Source of the DNA: an uncultured Pelagibacteraceae bacterium | GTDB taxonomy: Bacteria; Pseudomonadota; Alphaproteobacteria; Pelagibacterales; Pelagibacteraceae | NCBI GenBank assembly: GCA_902630915.1 | Contig: CACOWD010000001.1 | Coordinates: 1 to 64,000, forward strand | Direction of reading: 5' to 3' | Length of the DNA: 64,000 bases | In this document: piece by piece, positions 52,672-63,328 of the stretch | How the letters are laid out: each line of letters starts with the position of its first letter | Position numbering within the stretch: position 1 is the first letter of the stretch | Notes under the pieces: generated by a model | Seen by the model: only the letters and a program-made list of their open reading frames with translations | The model's database searches: none | What the model was told of the DNA's origin: nothing | Program-made: the position numbers and the translations under genes

Positions 52672-54117
52672 ATGAAAAATAAAATGCTCCAGTTTGTTGA
52701 TTTAAAACAAGAAACTCCAGAGAAAAGAAGTACATCTAAAAGAAAAGATGACTTTAACGAGATTTACAATGAATTTATAACCGATAAGGCCAAAGAACAA
52801 TCAAGCAGATGTTCTCAGTGTGGAGTTCCTTTCTGTCAGATCCATTGTCCTTTAGGAAATAATATTCCTGACTGGCTTAAGCTTACAGCAGAAGGTAGGC
52901 TTAAAGAAGCATACGAGGTATCGCAAAGCACTAATAACATGCCAGAGGTGTGTGGAAGAATTTGCCCTCAAGACCGATTATGTGAGGGAAACTGTGTAAT
53001 TGAACAATCAGGACATGGAACAGTAACGATTGGTTCGATAGAAAAATATATAAATGACACAGCTTGGGAAAAAGGTTGGGTAAAACCAATAAAATTAAAA
53101 AAAGAATTAAAACAATCTGTAGGAATAATCGGAGCAGGTCCTGCTGGCATGGCATGTGCAGAAGAACTAAGAAAATCCGGATATCAAGTTACGATTTATG
53201 ACAGATACGACAGACCTGGTGGACTTTTAATTTATGGAATACCTAATTTTAAACTTGAAAAATTTGTAGTTGAGAGAAGGACAAAACTTTTAAAAGACAG
53301 CGGTATAAAATTTGTTCAAAATTTTGAGGTTGGAAAAGATAAAAGCCTTTATGAACTTAAAAAAATACATGATGCAATTTTAATTGCTACCGGAGTATAT
53401 AAAGCCAGAGAAATCAATATTCCAGGACATAATTTAAAAAATATTTTTCCTGCTATGGATTTTTTGACTGCATCAAATAGAAAAGGATTAGGTGATAAAG
53501 TTGAACTTTTTGATAATGGCACACTAAATGCAGAGGGAAAAGATGTAGTTGTAATAGGCGGAGGTGATACCGCTATGGACTGTGTAAGAACATCTGTAAG
53601 ACAAAAAGCTAAATCAGTAAAATGTTTATATCGAAGAGACAGAGAAAATATGCCTGGATCATCTAGAGAGGTTGGCAATGCAATAGAAGAGGGGGTCGAA
53701 TTTGTGTGGTTGACAAGTCCTAAGAGTTTTATCGGTAATACAAAAGTTGAGGCAGTAGAGGTAAACAAAATGAAACTTGGCGAACCAGACTCTTCTGGAA
53801 GAAGAAGACCTGAGGTACAAACCGGATCTGATTACAAAATAAAAGCTGACCTTGTAATAAAATCTTTAGGATTTGATCCAGAGGATTTACCAAGATTATT
53901 TAATGCAAATGAACTTGCTGTTTCACAATGGGGAACAATTAAAATAAATTTAAAAACTATGGAAACAAATTTAGGGGGTGTGTTTGCTGCTGGCGATATA
54001 GTACGAGGTGCTTCACTAGTTGTTTGGGCCATAAGAGACGGTAGAGATGCAGCAGTGCAAATTGAAAAATACCTCCAAAGAAAAATAGATAATAATAAAT
54101 CCTCGGTTGCAGCGTAA
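52672..54117 (+). CDS. gltD: Glutamate synthase small (beta) subunit GltD
   Basis: 481 residues. The N-terminal iron-sulfur region has CSQCGVPFCQIHCPLGNNIPDW and CGRICPQDRLCEGNC. FAD motif GIIGAGPAGMACAEEL and NADPH motif VVIGGGDTAMDC follow, and the C-terminus has GGVFAAGDIVRGASLVV. It passes electrons from NADPH to the large subunit. An ATG three codons downstream could also be the start. It abuts gltB (TAA-ATG). Confidence 0.96.
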   Translation: MKNKMLQFVDLKQETPEKRSTSKRKDDFNEIYNEFITDKAKEQSSRCSQCGVPFCQIHCPLGNNIPDWLKLTAEGRLKEAYEVSQSTNNMPEVCGRICPQDRLCEGNCVIEQSGHGTVTIGSIEKYINDTAWEKGWVKPIKLKKELKQSVGIIGAGPAGMACAEELRKSGYQVTIYDRYDRPGGLLIYGIPNFKLEKFVVERRTKLLKDSGIKFVQNFEVGKDKSLYELKKIHDAILIATGVYKAREINIPGHNLKNIFPAMDFLTASNRKGLGDKVELFDNGTLNAEGKDVVVIGGGDTAMDCVRTSVRQKAKSVKCLYRRDRENMPGSSREVGNAIEEGVEFVWLTSPKSFIGNTKVEAVEVNKMKLGEPDSSGRRRPEVQTGSDYKIKADLVIKSLGFDPEDLPRLFNANELAVSQWGTIKINLKTMETNLGGVFAAGDIVRGASLVVWAIRDGRDAAVQIEKYLQRKIDNNKSSVAA

Positions 54118-57100
54118 ATGAATAACTATAAAAAGAATAGAATACTTTTAGAAAATACACACAACTACAAATCCGAAATGGAACATGATGCTTGCGGTGT
54201 AGGCCTAATAGCATCAACAAACGGAAAAAAGTCTAGGAGAGTAGTTGAGTATGGCATTGAAGCTCTTAAAGCAATTTGGCATAGAGGAGCAGTCGATGCT
54301 GATGGAAAATCTGGTGACGGAGCGGGAATACAAATAGAGATAGCACCAGATTTTTTTAAAGAAAAAATTTCAAATACTGGTCACACTTTAGACGAGGATA
54401 AAAGAATATGTGTTGGTATGGTTTTTCTTCCTAGAACAGATTATTCAGAGCAAGAAAAATGTAGAGAAATAATCGAATCCACTCTTTTGGAGGGTAACTA
54501 TTATATTTATGGTTGGCGACAGGTCCCAATTAACCCTAGTGTCCTAGGTAAAACTGCTGATCAAAGTAGACCTGAAATAGCTCAAGTAATGTTTAAAAAG
54601 AATGAGGATTTAAAAACAAATGATCTGGAAAGAGATTTATTTGAAACTCGAAAAAAAATTGAAAAAGTAGCAAGAGAAAGCCAGATAAAAGATTTTTACA
54701 TTTGTTCTTTCAGCTCAAGATCAATTGTTTATAAAGGCATGTTCTTAGCGGAGATGCTTTCAGAATTTTATCCTGATCTTAATGATAAAAAATTGACCTC
54801 TAGGTTTGCAGTTTTTCACCAAAGATATTCAACTAATACATTTCCAAGTTGGGATCTTGCACAACCTTTTAGAACTTTAGCGCATAATGGAGAAATAAAC
54901 ACACTTAAAGGAAATATTAATTGGATGAAAATTCATGAGCAAGACATGTCCAGTCCTTTGTTTAAAAACGTCAAAGACTTGAAACCAGTAATTAGAAGCT
55001 CATCTGACTCAGGTGCGCTTGATAATGTTTTTGAATTATTAGTTCATTCTGGCAAACTTGCTCCACTAATTAAATTAATGATGATTCCTGATGCCTGGTC
55101 AAAAAGAAGCAAAACTGTTCCTAAAAACCATCAAGATTTATTTAATTTTTTAAATAGTACAATCGAACCTTGGGACGGACCAGCAGCTATTTGTGCTACT
55201 GATGCAAAATGGGTATTAGCTTCATCAGATAGAAATGGATTAAGACCGTTAAGGTATACAATTACTTCAGACGACCTTTTTTTTGCAGGTTCTGAAACTG
55301 GAATGATAAAAATTCCTGAACAAAAAATTGTAGAGAAAGGTAAGTTAGGCCCAGGACAGATTATTGCGATTGATTTAAAAAAAGGAAAATTATTTAAGGA
55401 TAAAGAAATTAAAGATTTGTTAGCCAAAGACTATAAAAAATATAGTAAACAGATTATTGATCTTGAAAAGAGAATTTCAAATGAAGATGAGAAACCAAAT
55501 TTCACTAGTGAAGATTTGAGAAAGAGGCAGTACTTATCTGGACTTAGTATTGAAGATTTAGAATTAATCTTACATCCAATGGCCGAGGAAGGAAAAGAAG
55601 CTTCAGGTTCAATGGGTGACGACACACCTGTTGCTGTATTGTCGAGTCACTTTAGACCAGTTTCACATTACTTTAGACAAAACTTTAGCCAGGTAACAAA
55701 TCCACCAATTGACTCTTTAAGAGAAAATAAAGTAATGAGTTTAAAAACTAGATTCGGAAACCTAGGCAATATATTAGATTTTGATAACCTTACTGAGGAG
55801 AACATTTACGTTTTAGATAGCCCTGTTTTAACCAACTCTCAATTCAAGAAATTTAAAAAATTTTTTTCAAAAAAAACAAAAGAAATTGATTGTACGTTTG
55901 ATATTTCTTCATCTTTAAAAGACAGAATAGAAGCGATTAGAGAGGAAGCAGAAACGTCTGTAAGAGAAGGAAGTACATGCCTAGTTTTATCTGATAAAAA
56001 TGTTAATAACCAAAAAGCAAGTATTCCAAGTATATTGACAGTTGGGGCAGTTCACTCACATTTAGTCAAGCATGGTCTTAGAGGATATTGCTCCTTGAAT
56101 GTAGAATGCTCGGACGCTTTAGATACCCATTCTTTCGCCGTTCTAATTGGAGTTGGTGCTACAACAGTAAACCCATATCTAGCTATAGACAGTATTTACC
56201 AAAGGTTTGAAAAAAAATTATTTGGTAAATCTGACTTTGAGAGTTGTGTTTTGAAATTTAAAAAATCAATTGATGCTGGATTGCTTAAAATAATGTCTAA
56301 GATGGGAATATCTGTAATAAGCTCATATAGAGGAGGTTGTAATTTTGAAGCTGTTGGTCTGAGCAGAGCAATTGTATCAGACTATTTTCCCGGAATGTCA
56401 TCAAGAATCTCAGGAATTGGAGTCATTGGAATTGAGAAAAAAATTAAAGAGCTTCATGCTAAGTTTAGCGCAAAAAACGTTTTTACTTTACCTATTGGGG
56501 GACTTTACAGATACAGAAAAAGCGGAGAAGATCATCAATATCAAGGAAGATTAATTCACTTACTTCAAAGCGCAGTTGGAAGTGGATCTTATGATCAATA
56601 TAAAAAATATTCAACTGGAATACATAATCTTCCACCAATAAACATTAGGGATTTATTAGAGTTTAAAAAGTCAAAGGATGCAATAAGCATTGAACAAGTT
56701 GAACCGCTTGAAGAAATTTTAAAGAGATTTGGAAGCGGAAGCATGTCACACGGAGCTTTATCAGCTGAAGCACACGAGACATTAGCAATGGGCATGAATA
56801 GAATTAAAGGAGCCTCTTGTAGTGGTGAGGGAGGAGAAGACGCAAAACGATTTAAAGTGCTTCCTAATGGTGATAGCGCAAATTCAAGAGTAAAACAAAT
56901 CGCATCAGCAAGATTTGGGGTTACAGTAGATTATCTAAATAACGCAAATGAAATAGAAATTAAAATTGCCCAGGGTGCAAAACCAGGTGAAGGAGGACAG
57001 CTTCCAGGTTTCAAGGTGACAAAGGAAATAGCTAGATTGAGACATTCAACTCCAGGAGTTACTTTAATTTCTCCTCCTCCTCATCATGATATTTACTCAA

Positions 57101-58614
57101 TTGAGGACCTAGCTCAATTAATTTATGATTTAAAACAAATAAATCCTAAAGCAAGAGTAGGAGTAAAACTTGTCGCCTCAACTGGAATAGGCACGATTGC
57201 AGCTGGAGTGGCAAAAGCTAAGGCAGATATTATTCTAATTTCTGGTCATTCTGGAGGAACTGGAGCTAGCCCACAAACAAGTATAAAGTATGCAGGAATT
57301 CCGTGGGAAATGGGTTTAACAGAAGCCAATCAAATCCTTACTTTAAATAATTTAAGACACAATGTTACACTTAGAACTGATGGTGGTTTGAAAACAGGTA
57401 GAGATGTAGTGATCGCAGCTATGATGGGTGCAGAAGAATATGGTATGGGTACTTCCTCTTTAGTTGCAATGGGATGCATAATGGTAAGACAGTGCCACTC
57501 AAACACCTGCCCGGTAGGTGTATGCAGCCAAGACCCATCACTTAGAGAAAAATTCACTGGTACGCCTGAAAAAGTTGAAAATCTATTTAAATTTGTTGCA
57601 ACTGAAGTTAGGGAAATCTTAGCTTCATTAGGATTTAAATCCATAAATGAAATTATTGGTCGTACCGATTTACTATCACAAGTTAATAAGGGAGCCTCAA
57701 ATTTAGATGATCTCGATCTAAACCCCTTATTGGTTCAAGCAGACCCAGGTGAAAACTTAAGGTACTGCAAAGATAATCATATAAACAAAGTACCTGAAAC
57801 TTTAGATGAAAAAATATGGTCTGATATTAAAGATAAGATTAATCCTTTTAACGAAAATAATTTTGAATACGATATTGAAAATACATCTAGATCTGTGGGT
57901 ACTAGACTTTCACACTATGTTTATAAAAAATTTGGTAATGAAAAACTTAAAGATAATACAATAAATATTAAATTAAAAGGTTCAGCTGGGCAATCCTTAG
58001 GCGCGTTTTTGACGAAGGGCATAAGCCTTATGGTCGAGGGTGATTGTAATGATTATGTGGGTAAAGGTTTATCTGGAGGAGAAATAACTGTTAAAACCTC
58101 AAGTAATAGTAAATTAGCTGCAGATCAAAATACAATTATTGGTAACACAGTTCTATATGGCGCAACCTCTGGGAAACTGTATGCTTCTGGACAAGCCGGA
58201 GAAAGATTTGCAGTAAGAAACTCAGGAAGTTTTGCGATAATAGAAGGTTGTGGAGCTCATGGATGTGAATACATGACTGGAGGTACTACAATTATATTAG
58301 GAGCAGTTGGAGATAATTTTGGAGCTGGCATGACTGGTGGAATGGCTTTTATTTACGATGAAAAAAAAGAGTTTGAAAATTTTGCAAATCCTGCGTCAAT
58401 CATTTGGCAACCCGTAGAAACAGATTTTTGGAAAAAATTCTTAGAGGAAAGTATAAAAGATTTTGTACATAAAACTGCTTCTAAAAAAGCATCGAAAATA
58501 CTTGAAAACTTTAAAACTGAAATTAAAAATTTTAAACAAGTGTGTCCAATAGAAATGCTTGATAAATTAGATAATCCTATTACTCTGAAATCCCATAGTA
58601 AGAAAGCAGGATGA
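54118..58614 (+). CDS. gltB: Glutamate synthase large (alpha) subunit GltB
   Basis: 1498 residues. Cys26 in MEHDACGVGL is the expected amidotransferase nucleophile after removal of a 25-residue propeptide. The class II glutaminase domain, the FMN-binding synthase domain (SGHSGGTGASPQTS, GLKTGRDV) and the 3Fe-4S Cys motif CHSNTCPVGVCSQ follow in order. The C-terminal beta-helix domain has the GXXGXG-like repeats. It makes glutamate from glutamine and 2-oxoglutarate, the core of ammonia assimilation. It overlaps the SDR gene by 4 nt. Confidence 0.96.
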   Translation: MNNYKKNRILLENTHNYKSEMEHDACGVGLIASTNGKKSRRVVEYGIEALKAIWHRGAVDADGKSGDGAGIQIEIAPDFFKEKISNTGHTLDEDKRICVGMVFLPRTDYSEQEKCREIIESTLLEGNYYIYGWRQVPINPSVLGKTADQSRPEIAQVMFKKNEDLKTNDLERDLFETRKKIEKVARESQIKDFYICSFSSRSIVYKGMFLAEMLSEFYPDLNDKKLTSRFAVFHQRYSTNTFPSWDLAQPFRTLAHNGEINTLKGNINWMKIHEQDMSSPLFKNVKDLKPVIRSSSDSGALDNVFELLVHSGKLAPLIKLMMIPDAWSKRSKTVPKNHQDLFNFLNSTIEPWDGPAAICATDAKWVLASSDRNGLRPLRYTITSDDLFFAGSETGMIKIPEQKIVEKGKLGPGQIIAIDLKKGKLFKDKEIKDLLAKDYKKYSKQIIDLEKRISNEDEKPNFTSEDLRKRQYLSGLSIEDLELILHPMAEEGKEASGSMGDDTPVAVLSSHFRPVSHYFRQNFSQVTNPPIDSLRENKVMSLKTRFGNLGNILDFDNLTEENIYVLDSPVLTNSQFKKFKKFFSKKTKEIDCTFDISSSLKDRIEAIREEAETSVREGSTCLVLSDKNVNNQKASIPSILTVGAVHSHLVKHGLRGYCSLNVECSDALDTHSFAVLIGVGATTVNPYLAIDSIYQRFEKKLFGKSDFESCVLKFKKSIDAGLLKIMSKMGISVISSYRGGCNFEAVGLSRAIVSDYFPGMSSRISGIGVIGIEKKIKELHAKFSAKNVFTLPIGGLYRYRKSGEDHQYQGRLIHLLQSAVGSGSYDQYKKYSTGIHNLPPINIRDLLEFKKSKDAISIEQVEPLEEILKRFGSGSMSHGALSAEAHETLAMGMNRIKGASCSGEGGEDAKRFKVLPNGDSANSRVKQIASARFGVTVDYLNNANEIEIKIAQGAKPGEGGQLPGFKVTKEIARLRHSTPGVTLISPPPHHDIYSIEDLAQLIYDLKQINPKARVGVKLVASTGIGTIAAGVAKAKADIILISGHSGGTGASPQTSIKYAGIPWEMGLTEANQILTLNNLRHNVTLRTDGGLKTGRDVVIAAMMGAEEYGMGTSSLVAMGCIMVRQCHSNTCPVGVCSQDPSLREKFTGTPEKVENLFKFVATEVREILASLGFKSINEIIGRTDLLSQVNKGASNLDDLDLNPLLVQADPGENLRYCKDNHINKVPETLDEKIWSDIKDKINPFNENNFEYDIENTSRSVGTRLSHYVYKKFGNEKLKDNTINIKLKGSAGQSLGAFLTKGISLMVEGDCNDYVGKGLSGGEITVKTSSNSKLAADQNTIIGNTVLYGATSGKLYASGQAGERFAVRNSGSFAIIEGCGAHGCEYMTGGTTIILGAVGDNFGAGMTGGMAFIYDEKKEFENFANPASIIWQPVETDFWKKFLEESIKDFVHKTASKKASKILENFKTEIKNFKQVCPIEMLDKLDNPITLKSHSKKAG

Positions 58615-59489
58615 GCAAACTTAAAATCTTTTGCTTTGGTTTTGGCCAAGTCGCAGAAAATTTCATTAATAAGTTAATTAATGAAAAAAAAGATTTTGAA
58701 TTAAGTGTTACTTCTAGACAGGAAACTCATCAGATAGAGTTTAATAATATTAAAATAAATTCATACCAATTTACTGAAGACAAGTATGATAACTCTATAA
58801 AAAAAAAAATAGAGGAAGCAGATTACATTTTAGTTTCTATTCCGCCTATTGATGGTAGAGATATTGTAACAAATTACGTTGATAAAAATTTTAAAAAAAT
58901 AATAAATTGTAAATGGATTACATATTTATCAGCAACTAGTGTGTACGGGGATCATAAAGGTGATTGGGTTAATGAAGATAGCGCTACTCACCCTACCTCA
59001 GATAATGGAATAAGTAGATTAGAAGCAGAAAAAAACTGGATAAGATTATCGAATAAAAAAAATTATCCGCTTCAAATTTTTAGATTAGCCGGGATATATT
59101 CAAATGAGTTTAATATTTTGAAAAGACTAAAAACTGGCAAAGTACAAATTGTAGATAAAAAAAATCACTTTTTTTCAAGAATTCACGTTGAGGATATAGC
59201 CAACGTTTTATTTAAGTCACTTGATAATTTTAAAAATAATGAAATTTATAATATTTGTGATGATAAACCTGCCTCGCAAATTGAAGTGGCAGCATACGGG
59301 GCAAAATTACTAAAACTAGAGAAACCTAATTCAGTTAAACTCGAGGAAGTTGAAAGCGAAATGTTAAGAAATTTTTATAAAGACTCAAAAAAAGTAGATA
59401 ATAAAAAGATGAAAGAATTTTTTAATCACAAATTGAAGTACCCAACTTATGTTGAAGGACTAAATTATATTTTTAACAACTCTTTTTAA
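58611..59489 (+). CDS. YeeZ-like NAD-binding SDR-type epimerase
   Basis: 292 residues. GFGQVAENF at the N-terminus is the dinucleotide motif, and the segment STSATSVYGDHKGDWVNEDS-like (residues 104-125) matches the YeeZ-like atypical SDRs, with CDDKPASQ in the C-terminal half. The substrate is unknown. Coupled to gltB by ATGA, so it may be cotranscribed. Its end overlaps the convergent alpha/beta hydrolase by 30 nt. Confidence 0.8.
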   Translation: MSKLKIFCFGFGQVAENFINKLINEKKDFELSVTSRQETHQIEFNNIKINSYQFTEDKYDNSIKKKIEEADYILVSIPPIDGRDIVTNYVDKNFKKIINCKWITYLSATSVYGDHKGDWVNEDSATHPTSDNGISRLEAEKNWIRLSNKKNYPLQIFRLAGIYSNEFNILKRLKTGKVQIVDKKNHFFSRIHVEDIANVLFKSLDNFKNNEIYNICDDKPASQIEVAAYGAKLLKLEKPNSVKLEEVESEMLRNFYKDSKKVDNKKMKEFFNHKLKYPTYVEGLNYIFNNSF

Positions 59490-60215
59490 TTCTTTAATTA
59501 TTTTTTTTAAGGGAACTTGATTTGATAAACTATGGTCCCCGTTCTTAATTACCACTAACTTCTTTCGTGCATTTGGAAACACCGAAAGAACTTTTCTTGA
59601 AAAGGATACCGGCACAACTTCATCTTTACTGCCATGAACCATTGTTACATTAATTCTAGATCTTATTTTTTTAGATAAGATCTTATTTTTTCTTCCATCT
59701 TTAATCAGCTGAAATGTAATAGGATATTCATATTGACCATTTTTAATAAGACTCAATCCTTTAGTAATAATTTCATTTTTAATTTTTTTTGGGAATTTTT
59801 TCCACATTAATCTTTCAAGAAATTCAGGAGCTGAACCTATACCAACAAAACCTGAAATTTGATTTTTAAAATATTTAAATTGATTTAAAGAAATCCATGC
59901 ACCCATGCTAGAACCAACAAGTATAAATTTATTTTTTTTAACAATTTTTTTTATTGAATTCTTAGCATCGTTAGACCATTTGGAAATATTTCCCTCTGTA
60001 AATTTACCCGATGACTTACCGTGTCCTGAATACTCAATAGCTAAAAAACCTAATTTATTTTTTACAGCATATTTTTTAAAGGCTTGAGGTTTTTCTCCAT
60101 CAATATCGGACATAAAACCAGGGAGAAAAACAATATAGAGATTTTTTTTATAATAATTGTCTATAAATCTAAGTTTTTTTGTCTTTGAAATTTTTAAGTA
60201 TTTGAATTTTTTCAT
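59460..60215 (-). CDS. Alpha/beta hydrolase
   Basis: 251 residues from MKKFKYLKISKTKK. FLPGFMSDIDG is the oxyanion part, the nucleophile lies in LVGSSMGAWISL, and the Asp is in HGSKDEVVPVSFS and the His in NGDHSLSNQ. It belongs with serine peptidase/esterase-like hydrolases near the S9 family; no signal peptide is seen. A longer frame upstream (40 codons) is poor and reaches into the divergent gene, so the ATG at 60215 is chosen. Substrate unknown. Confidence 0.82.
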   Translation of the reverse strand: MKKFKYLKISKTKKLRFIDNYYKKNLYIVFLPGFMSDIDGEKPQAFKKYAVKNKLGFLAIEYSGHGKSSGKFTEGNISKWSNDAKNSIKKIVKKNKFILVGSSMGAWISLNQFKYFKNQISGFVGIGSAPEFLERLMWKKFPKKIKNEIITKGLSLIKNGQYEYPITFQLIKDGRKNKILSKKIRSRINVTMVHGSKDEVVPVSFSRKVLSVFPNARKKLVVIKNGDHSLSNQVPLKKIIKELKRVVKNII

Positions 60216-60251
60216 ATAAGAATATTTTAGTGCTATTATATAACAAATAAC

Positions 60252-61409
60252 ATGACTACTAAAATAAACGTTTTGCAAGTAATCCCAAAACTTGGCTATG
60301 GTGGGGCAGAAACAGGCTGTTATGATTTGGCACATTATTTAGCAGAACAAGAATGCGGTTCATTTATAGCTACTTCGGGAGGAGATTTATTAAAATTTGT
60401 AAGAAAAAATAAAGTAGGTATTTTTAAAATTCCAGTACACTCAAAGAATCCACTATTAATTTTTATTAATTCAATAATTATTACATTTTTAATTTTAATT
60501 AAAAAAATTAACATTGTCCATGCTAGAAGTAGAGCTCCTGCATGGTCATGTTATTTTGCTTGTCTTTTTACAAATACAATTTTTGTCACAACTTTTCATG
60601 GAACATATAATTTTAAAGGTAAACTTAAAAAGTTTTATAATAGTGTGATGCTGAAATCAAAATTAACTATTGCAGGATCTAATTTCATATTTAGTCACAT
60701 AAATGAAAATTATAATGAGTACTTAAACAAGAAAAAAAAGCTTAGAGTTATATTTAGAGGTATCAATGTTGATTATTTTAATCAAAAAAATATTTCAATA
60801 TTGAAACAAGAAAAATTGAAAAAAGAGTGGGGTTTAGAGCCAAATAAATTTAATATTTTAATGCCAGGAAGATTAACATACTGGAAAGGTCAAGAAAAAT
60901 TTATTGAAGCATTAAATATTTTGGCTGAAGATTATAATATCACTAATTTTCAAGCGATTTTACTTGGTTCAGATCAAGGTAGAAAAGTGTATTCTAAAAA
61001 ACTATACAGTTTGGTTGAGAGATATAGTCTGACTAAAAAAATCAAATTTATTAATCATTGTAAAGAAATGCCTTTGGCCTATTCGTTGGCAGATGTAGTT
61101 ATTTCAGCATCAATTGAGCCAGAAGCATTTGGACGAGTAGCTGTGGAGTCTCAATCAATGTGTAAACCAATTATTGCAAGTAATATCGGTGGATCTAAAG
61201 AAACAATTTTGAATAAAAAATCTGGATTTTTATATAAACATGATGATCCGAGGGAACTTGCTAAATGTATAAATACTGTTATTCAATTGGGTCAAGAAGA
61301 GTTGAAATTAATGGGAAACGAGGGTAGAAAAAACATAACAAAAAAATTTGATGTTGAAGTAATGTGTGACTCAAACTTAAGAGAATATAGAAAATTATTA
61401 AAAAATTAA
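60252..61409 (+). CDS. GT4 glycosyltransferase
   Basis: 385 residues, GT-B fold. The N-terminal domain has IPKLGYGGAETGC, and the C-terminal domain has LMPGRLTYWKGQEKFIEAL and the donor-binding EPEAFGRVAVESQSMCKPIIAS (EX9E). GTs of this type add hexoses to lipopolysaccharide or glycans. The remote polysaccharide genes make that a fair guess. Its stop shares bases with the thrS start (TAATG). Confidence 0.85.
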   Translation: MTTKINVLQVIPKLGYGGAETGCYDLAHYLAEQECGSFIATSGGDLLKFVRKNKVGIFKIPVHSKNPLLIFINSIIITFLILIKKINIVHARSRAPAWSCYFACLFTNTIFVTTFHGTYNFKGKLKKFYNSVMLKSKLTIAGSNFIFSHINENYNEYLNKKKKLRVIFRGINVDYFNQKNISILKQEKLKKEWGLEPNKFNILMPGRLTYWKGQEKFIEALNILAEDYNITNFQAILLGSDQGRKVYSKKLYSLVERYSLTKKIKFINHCKEMPLAYSLADVVISASIEPEAFGRVAVESQSMCKPIIASNIGGSKETILNKKSGFLYKHDDPRELAKCINTVIQLGQEELKLMGNEGRKNITKKFDVEVMCDSNLREYRKLLKN

Positions 61410-63328
61410 TGCCTCAAATTCAATTATTAGACGGAAAAAAAATCTCCTTTGTAAAATCAATTACTGGTTTTGAACTATCAAAGAAAATTGGTAAATCTTT
61501 AGAAAAGTTAGCTCTAATTATGGAAGTGGATGGGGAATTAAAAGATTTAAGCCATCAAATTACAAAAGACTCAAAAGTAAGAATAATTACACCAAAGGAT
61601 AAAGAAGGCTTAGAGGTGATTAGACATGACGCTGCACATATAATGGCAATGGCCGTTCAAGAATTATTTCCGGGAACTCAAGTTACTATTGGCCCTGTTA
61701 TTGAAAATGGATTTTATTATGATTTTGCTAGAAAAGAACCTTTTACAAACGATGACTTAAAAAAGATTGAAAAAAGAATGTCTGAAATAATTGATCGAGA
61801 TGTGAAAACCAAGAGAGAAATTTGGAAAAGAGATACAGCTATAGAACATTTTTTAAAAATTGGTGAAAAATATAAAGCAGAAATCATTGAAAGCATTCCC
61901 AAAAATGAGGAGTTATCTGTATATCATCATGGTGATACTTGGCATGATTTATGTAGAGGTCCACATTTAGCCTCTTCAGGCAAAATTGGCAAAGCCTTTA
62001 AACTAACAAAAGTATCAGGTGCATACTGGAGAGGAGATTCTAATAATGAAATGTTACAAAGAATCTATGGAACATGTTGGAGTTCGAAAAAAGATTTAGA
62101 TGACTATTTACATCGTTTAGAAGAGGCTGAAAAAAGAGATCATCGAAAACTTGGAAGAGAAATGGATCTATTTCATTTTAGAGAAGAAAGTCCTGGCTCA
62201 GTCTTTTGGCACGAAAAAGGCTGGTTGTTATTTCAAAGACTAGTAGAGTATATGAGAATGAAGCAGAGATTAGCTGGGTATAAAGAAATTAATACTCCTG
62301 AGCTTTTAGATAAAACTTTGTGGGAAAAGTCAGGTCATTGGGAAAAGTTTGGCGAACATATGTTTACCTCTGAAACGCCTGATGAAAAAACTTTTGCGGT
62401 TAAACCAATGAATTGTCCTGGTTGCGTTCAAGTATTCAATCAAGGGTTAAAAAGCTACAGGGATTTACCGCTTAAGCTCTCAGAATTTGGAAAAGTTCAT
62501 AGATATGAACCATCTGGAGCATTGCATGGTTTATTAAGAGTAAGAGCTTTTACCCAAGATGATGCTCACATTTTTTGCACTGAAGATCAAATTACAGAAG
62601 AATCTTTATCGGTTACGAATTTAATTTTAGAAATTTATAAAGATTTGGGATTTGAAGATGTAATTTTAAAATATTCTGATAGACCAGAAAAAAGAGTGGG
62701 AGAGGACAGTGTTTGGGACAAATCTGAATCTGCATTGATAACTGCAATTAAAAAAACTAAACTTAAATACACAATAAACAAAGGTGAAGGTGCTTTTTAT
62801 GGACCAAAAATTGAATTCGTTTTGAGAGATGCGATTGGCAGAGATTGGCAATGTGGGACTCTTCAAGTAGATCTAAATTTACCAAAAAGATTAGGAGCGT
62901 CATACGTAGCCAAAGATGGGACAAAAAAAGTACCAGTAATGTTACATAGAGCTTTATTTGGTTCTTTAGAAAGATTTATAGGAATATTAATTGAAAACTA
63001 TGCTGGCAAATTACCTTTTTGGTTATCTCCAGCACAAGCAGTAGTATGTCCAATTGCAGAAGAGAGCAATAATTATGTTAAAAAGTTATTTGAAGATTTG
63101 TTTAAAGAAGGTATAAAATGTGAAATGGATTTAAGAAATGAAAAAATAAATTACAAAGTGAGAGAACATTCTCTTGCAAAAATTCCATATATTGCGGTGT
63201 GTGGAAAAAAAGAAGTTTCTGAAAATACTGTTACAGTCAGACAACTAGGCTCAGAAAAACAACAAGTGATGAAGAGAGAAGAATTTATAAAAAATATGCT
63301 AGATCTAAATAAGTTGCCTTTAAACTAA
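61409..63328 (+). CDS. thrS: Threonyl-tRNA synthetase
   Basis: 639 residues, full length. TGS domain (1-62), the second additional domain with HDAAHIMAMAV and the zinc-like HHGDTWHDLCRGPHL (editing) region. The catalytic core has MNCPGCVQVF (zinc Cys), RYEPSGALHGLLRVRAFTQDDAH and VMLHRALFGSLERFI. The anticodon-binding C-terminal domain ends the protein. thrS-infC-rpmI order is typical. It starts within the GT4 stop codon, so it may be translationally coupled. Confidence 0.97.
   Translation: MPQIQLLDGKKISFVKSITGFELSKKIGKSLEKLALIMEVDGELKDLSHQITKDSKVRIITPKDKEGLEVIRHDAAHIMAMAVQELFPGTQVTIGPVIENGFYYDFARKEPFTNDDLKKIEKRMSEIIDRDVKTKREIWKRDTAIEHFLKIGEKYKAEIIESIPKNEELSVYHHGDTWHDLCRGPHLASSGKIGKAFKLTKVSGAYWRGDSNNEMLQRIYGTCWSSKKDLDDYLHRLEEAEKRDHRKLGREMDLFHFREESPGSVFWHEKGWLLFQRLVEYMRMKQRLAGYKEINTPELLDKTLWEKSGHWEKFGEHMFTSETPDEKTFAVKPMNCPGCVQVFNQGLKSYRDLPLKLSEFGKVHRYEPSGALHGLLRVRAFTQDDAHIFCTEDQITEESLSVTNLILEIYKDLGFEDVILKYSDRPEKRVGEDSVWDKSESALITAIKKTKLKYTINKGEGAFYGPKIEFVLRDAIGRDWQCGTLQVDLNLPKRLGASYVAKDGTKKVPVMLHRALFGSLERFIGILIENYAGKLPFWLSPAQAVVCPIAEESNNYVKKLFEDLFKEGIKCEMDLRNEKINYKVREHSLAKIPYIAVCGKKEVSENTVTVRQLGSEKQQVMKREEFIKNMLDLNKLPLN

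Noticed and set aside
59661..59700. Direct repeat GATCTTATTTTTT in the alpha/beta hydrolase gene
   Set aside because: It encodes KKIRS/KNKILS-like Lys-rich protein sequence and has no spacer pattern; likely low-complexity coding DNA.
60216..60335. 40-residue N-terminal extension of the alpha/beta hydrolase
   Set aside because: It crosses the divergent GT4 start and has no family similarity.
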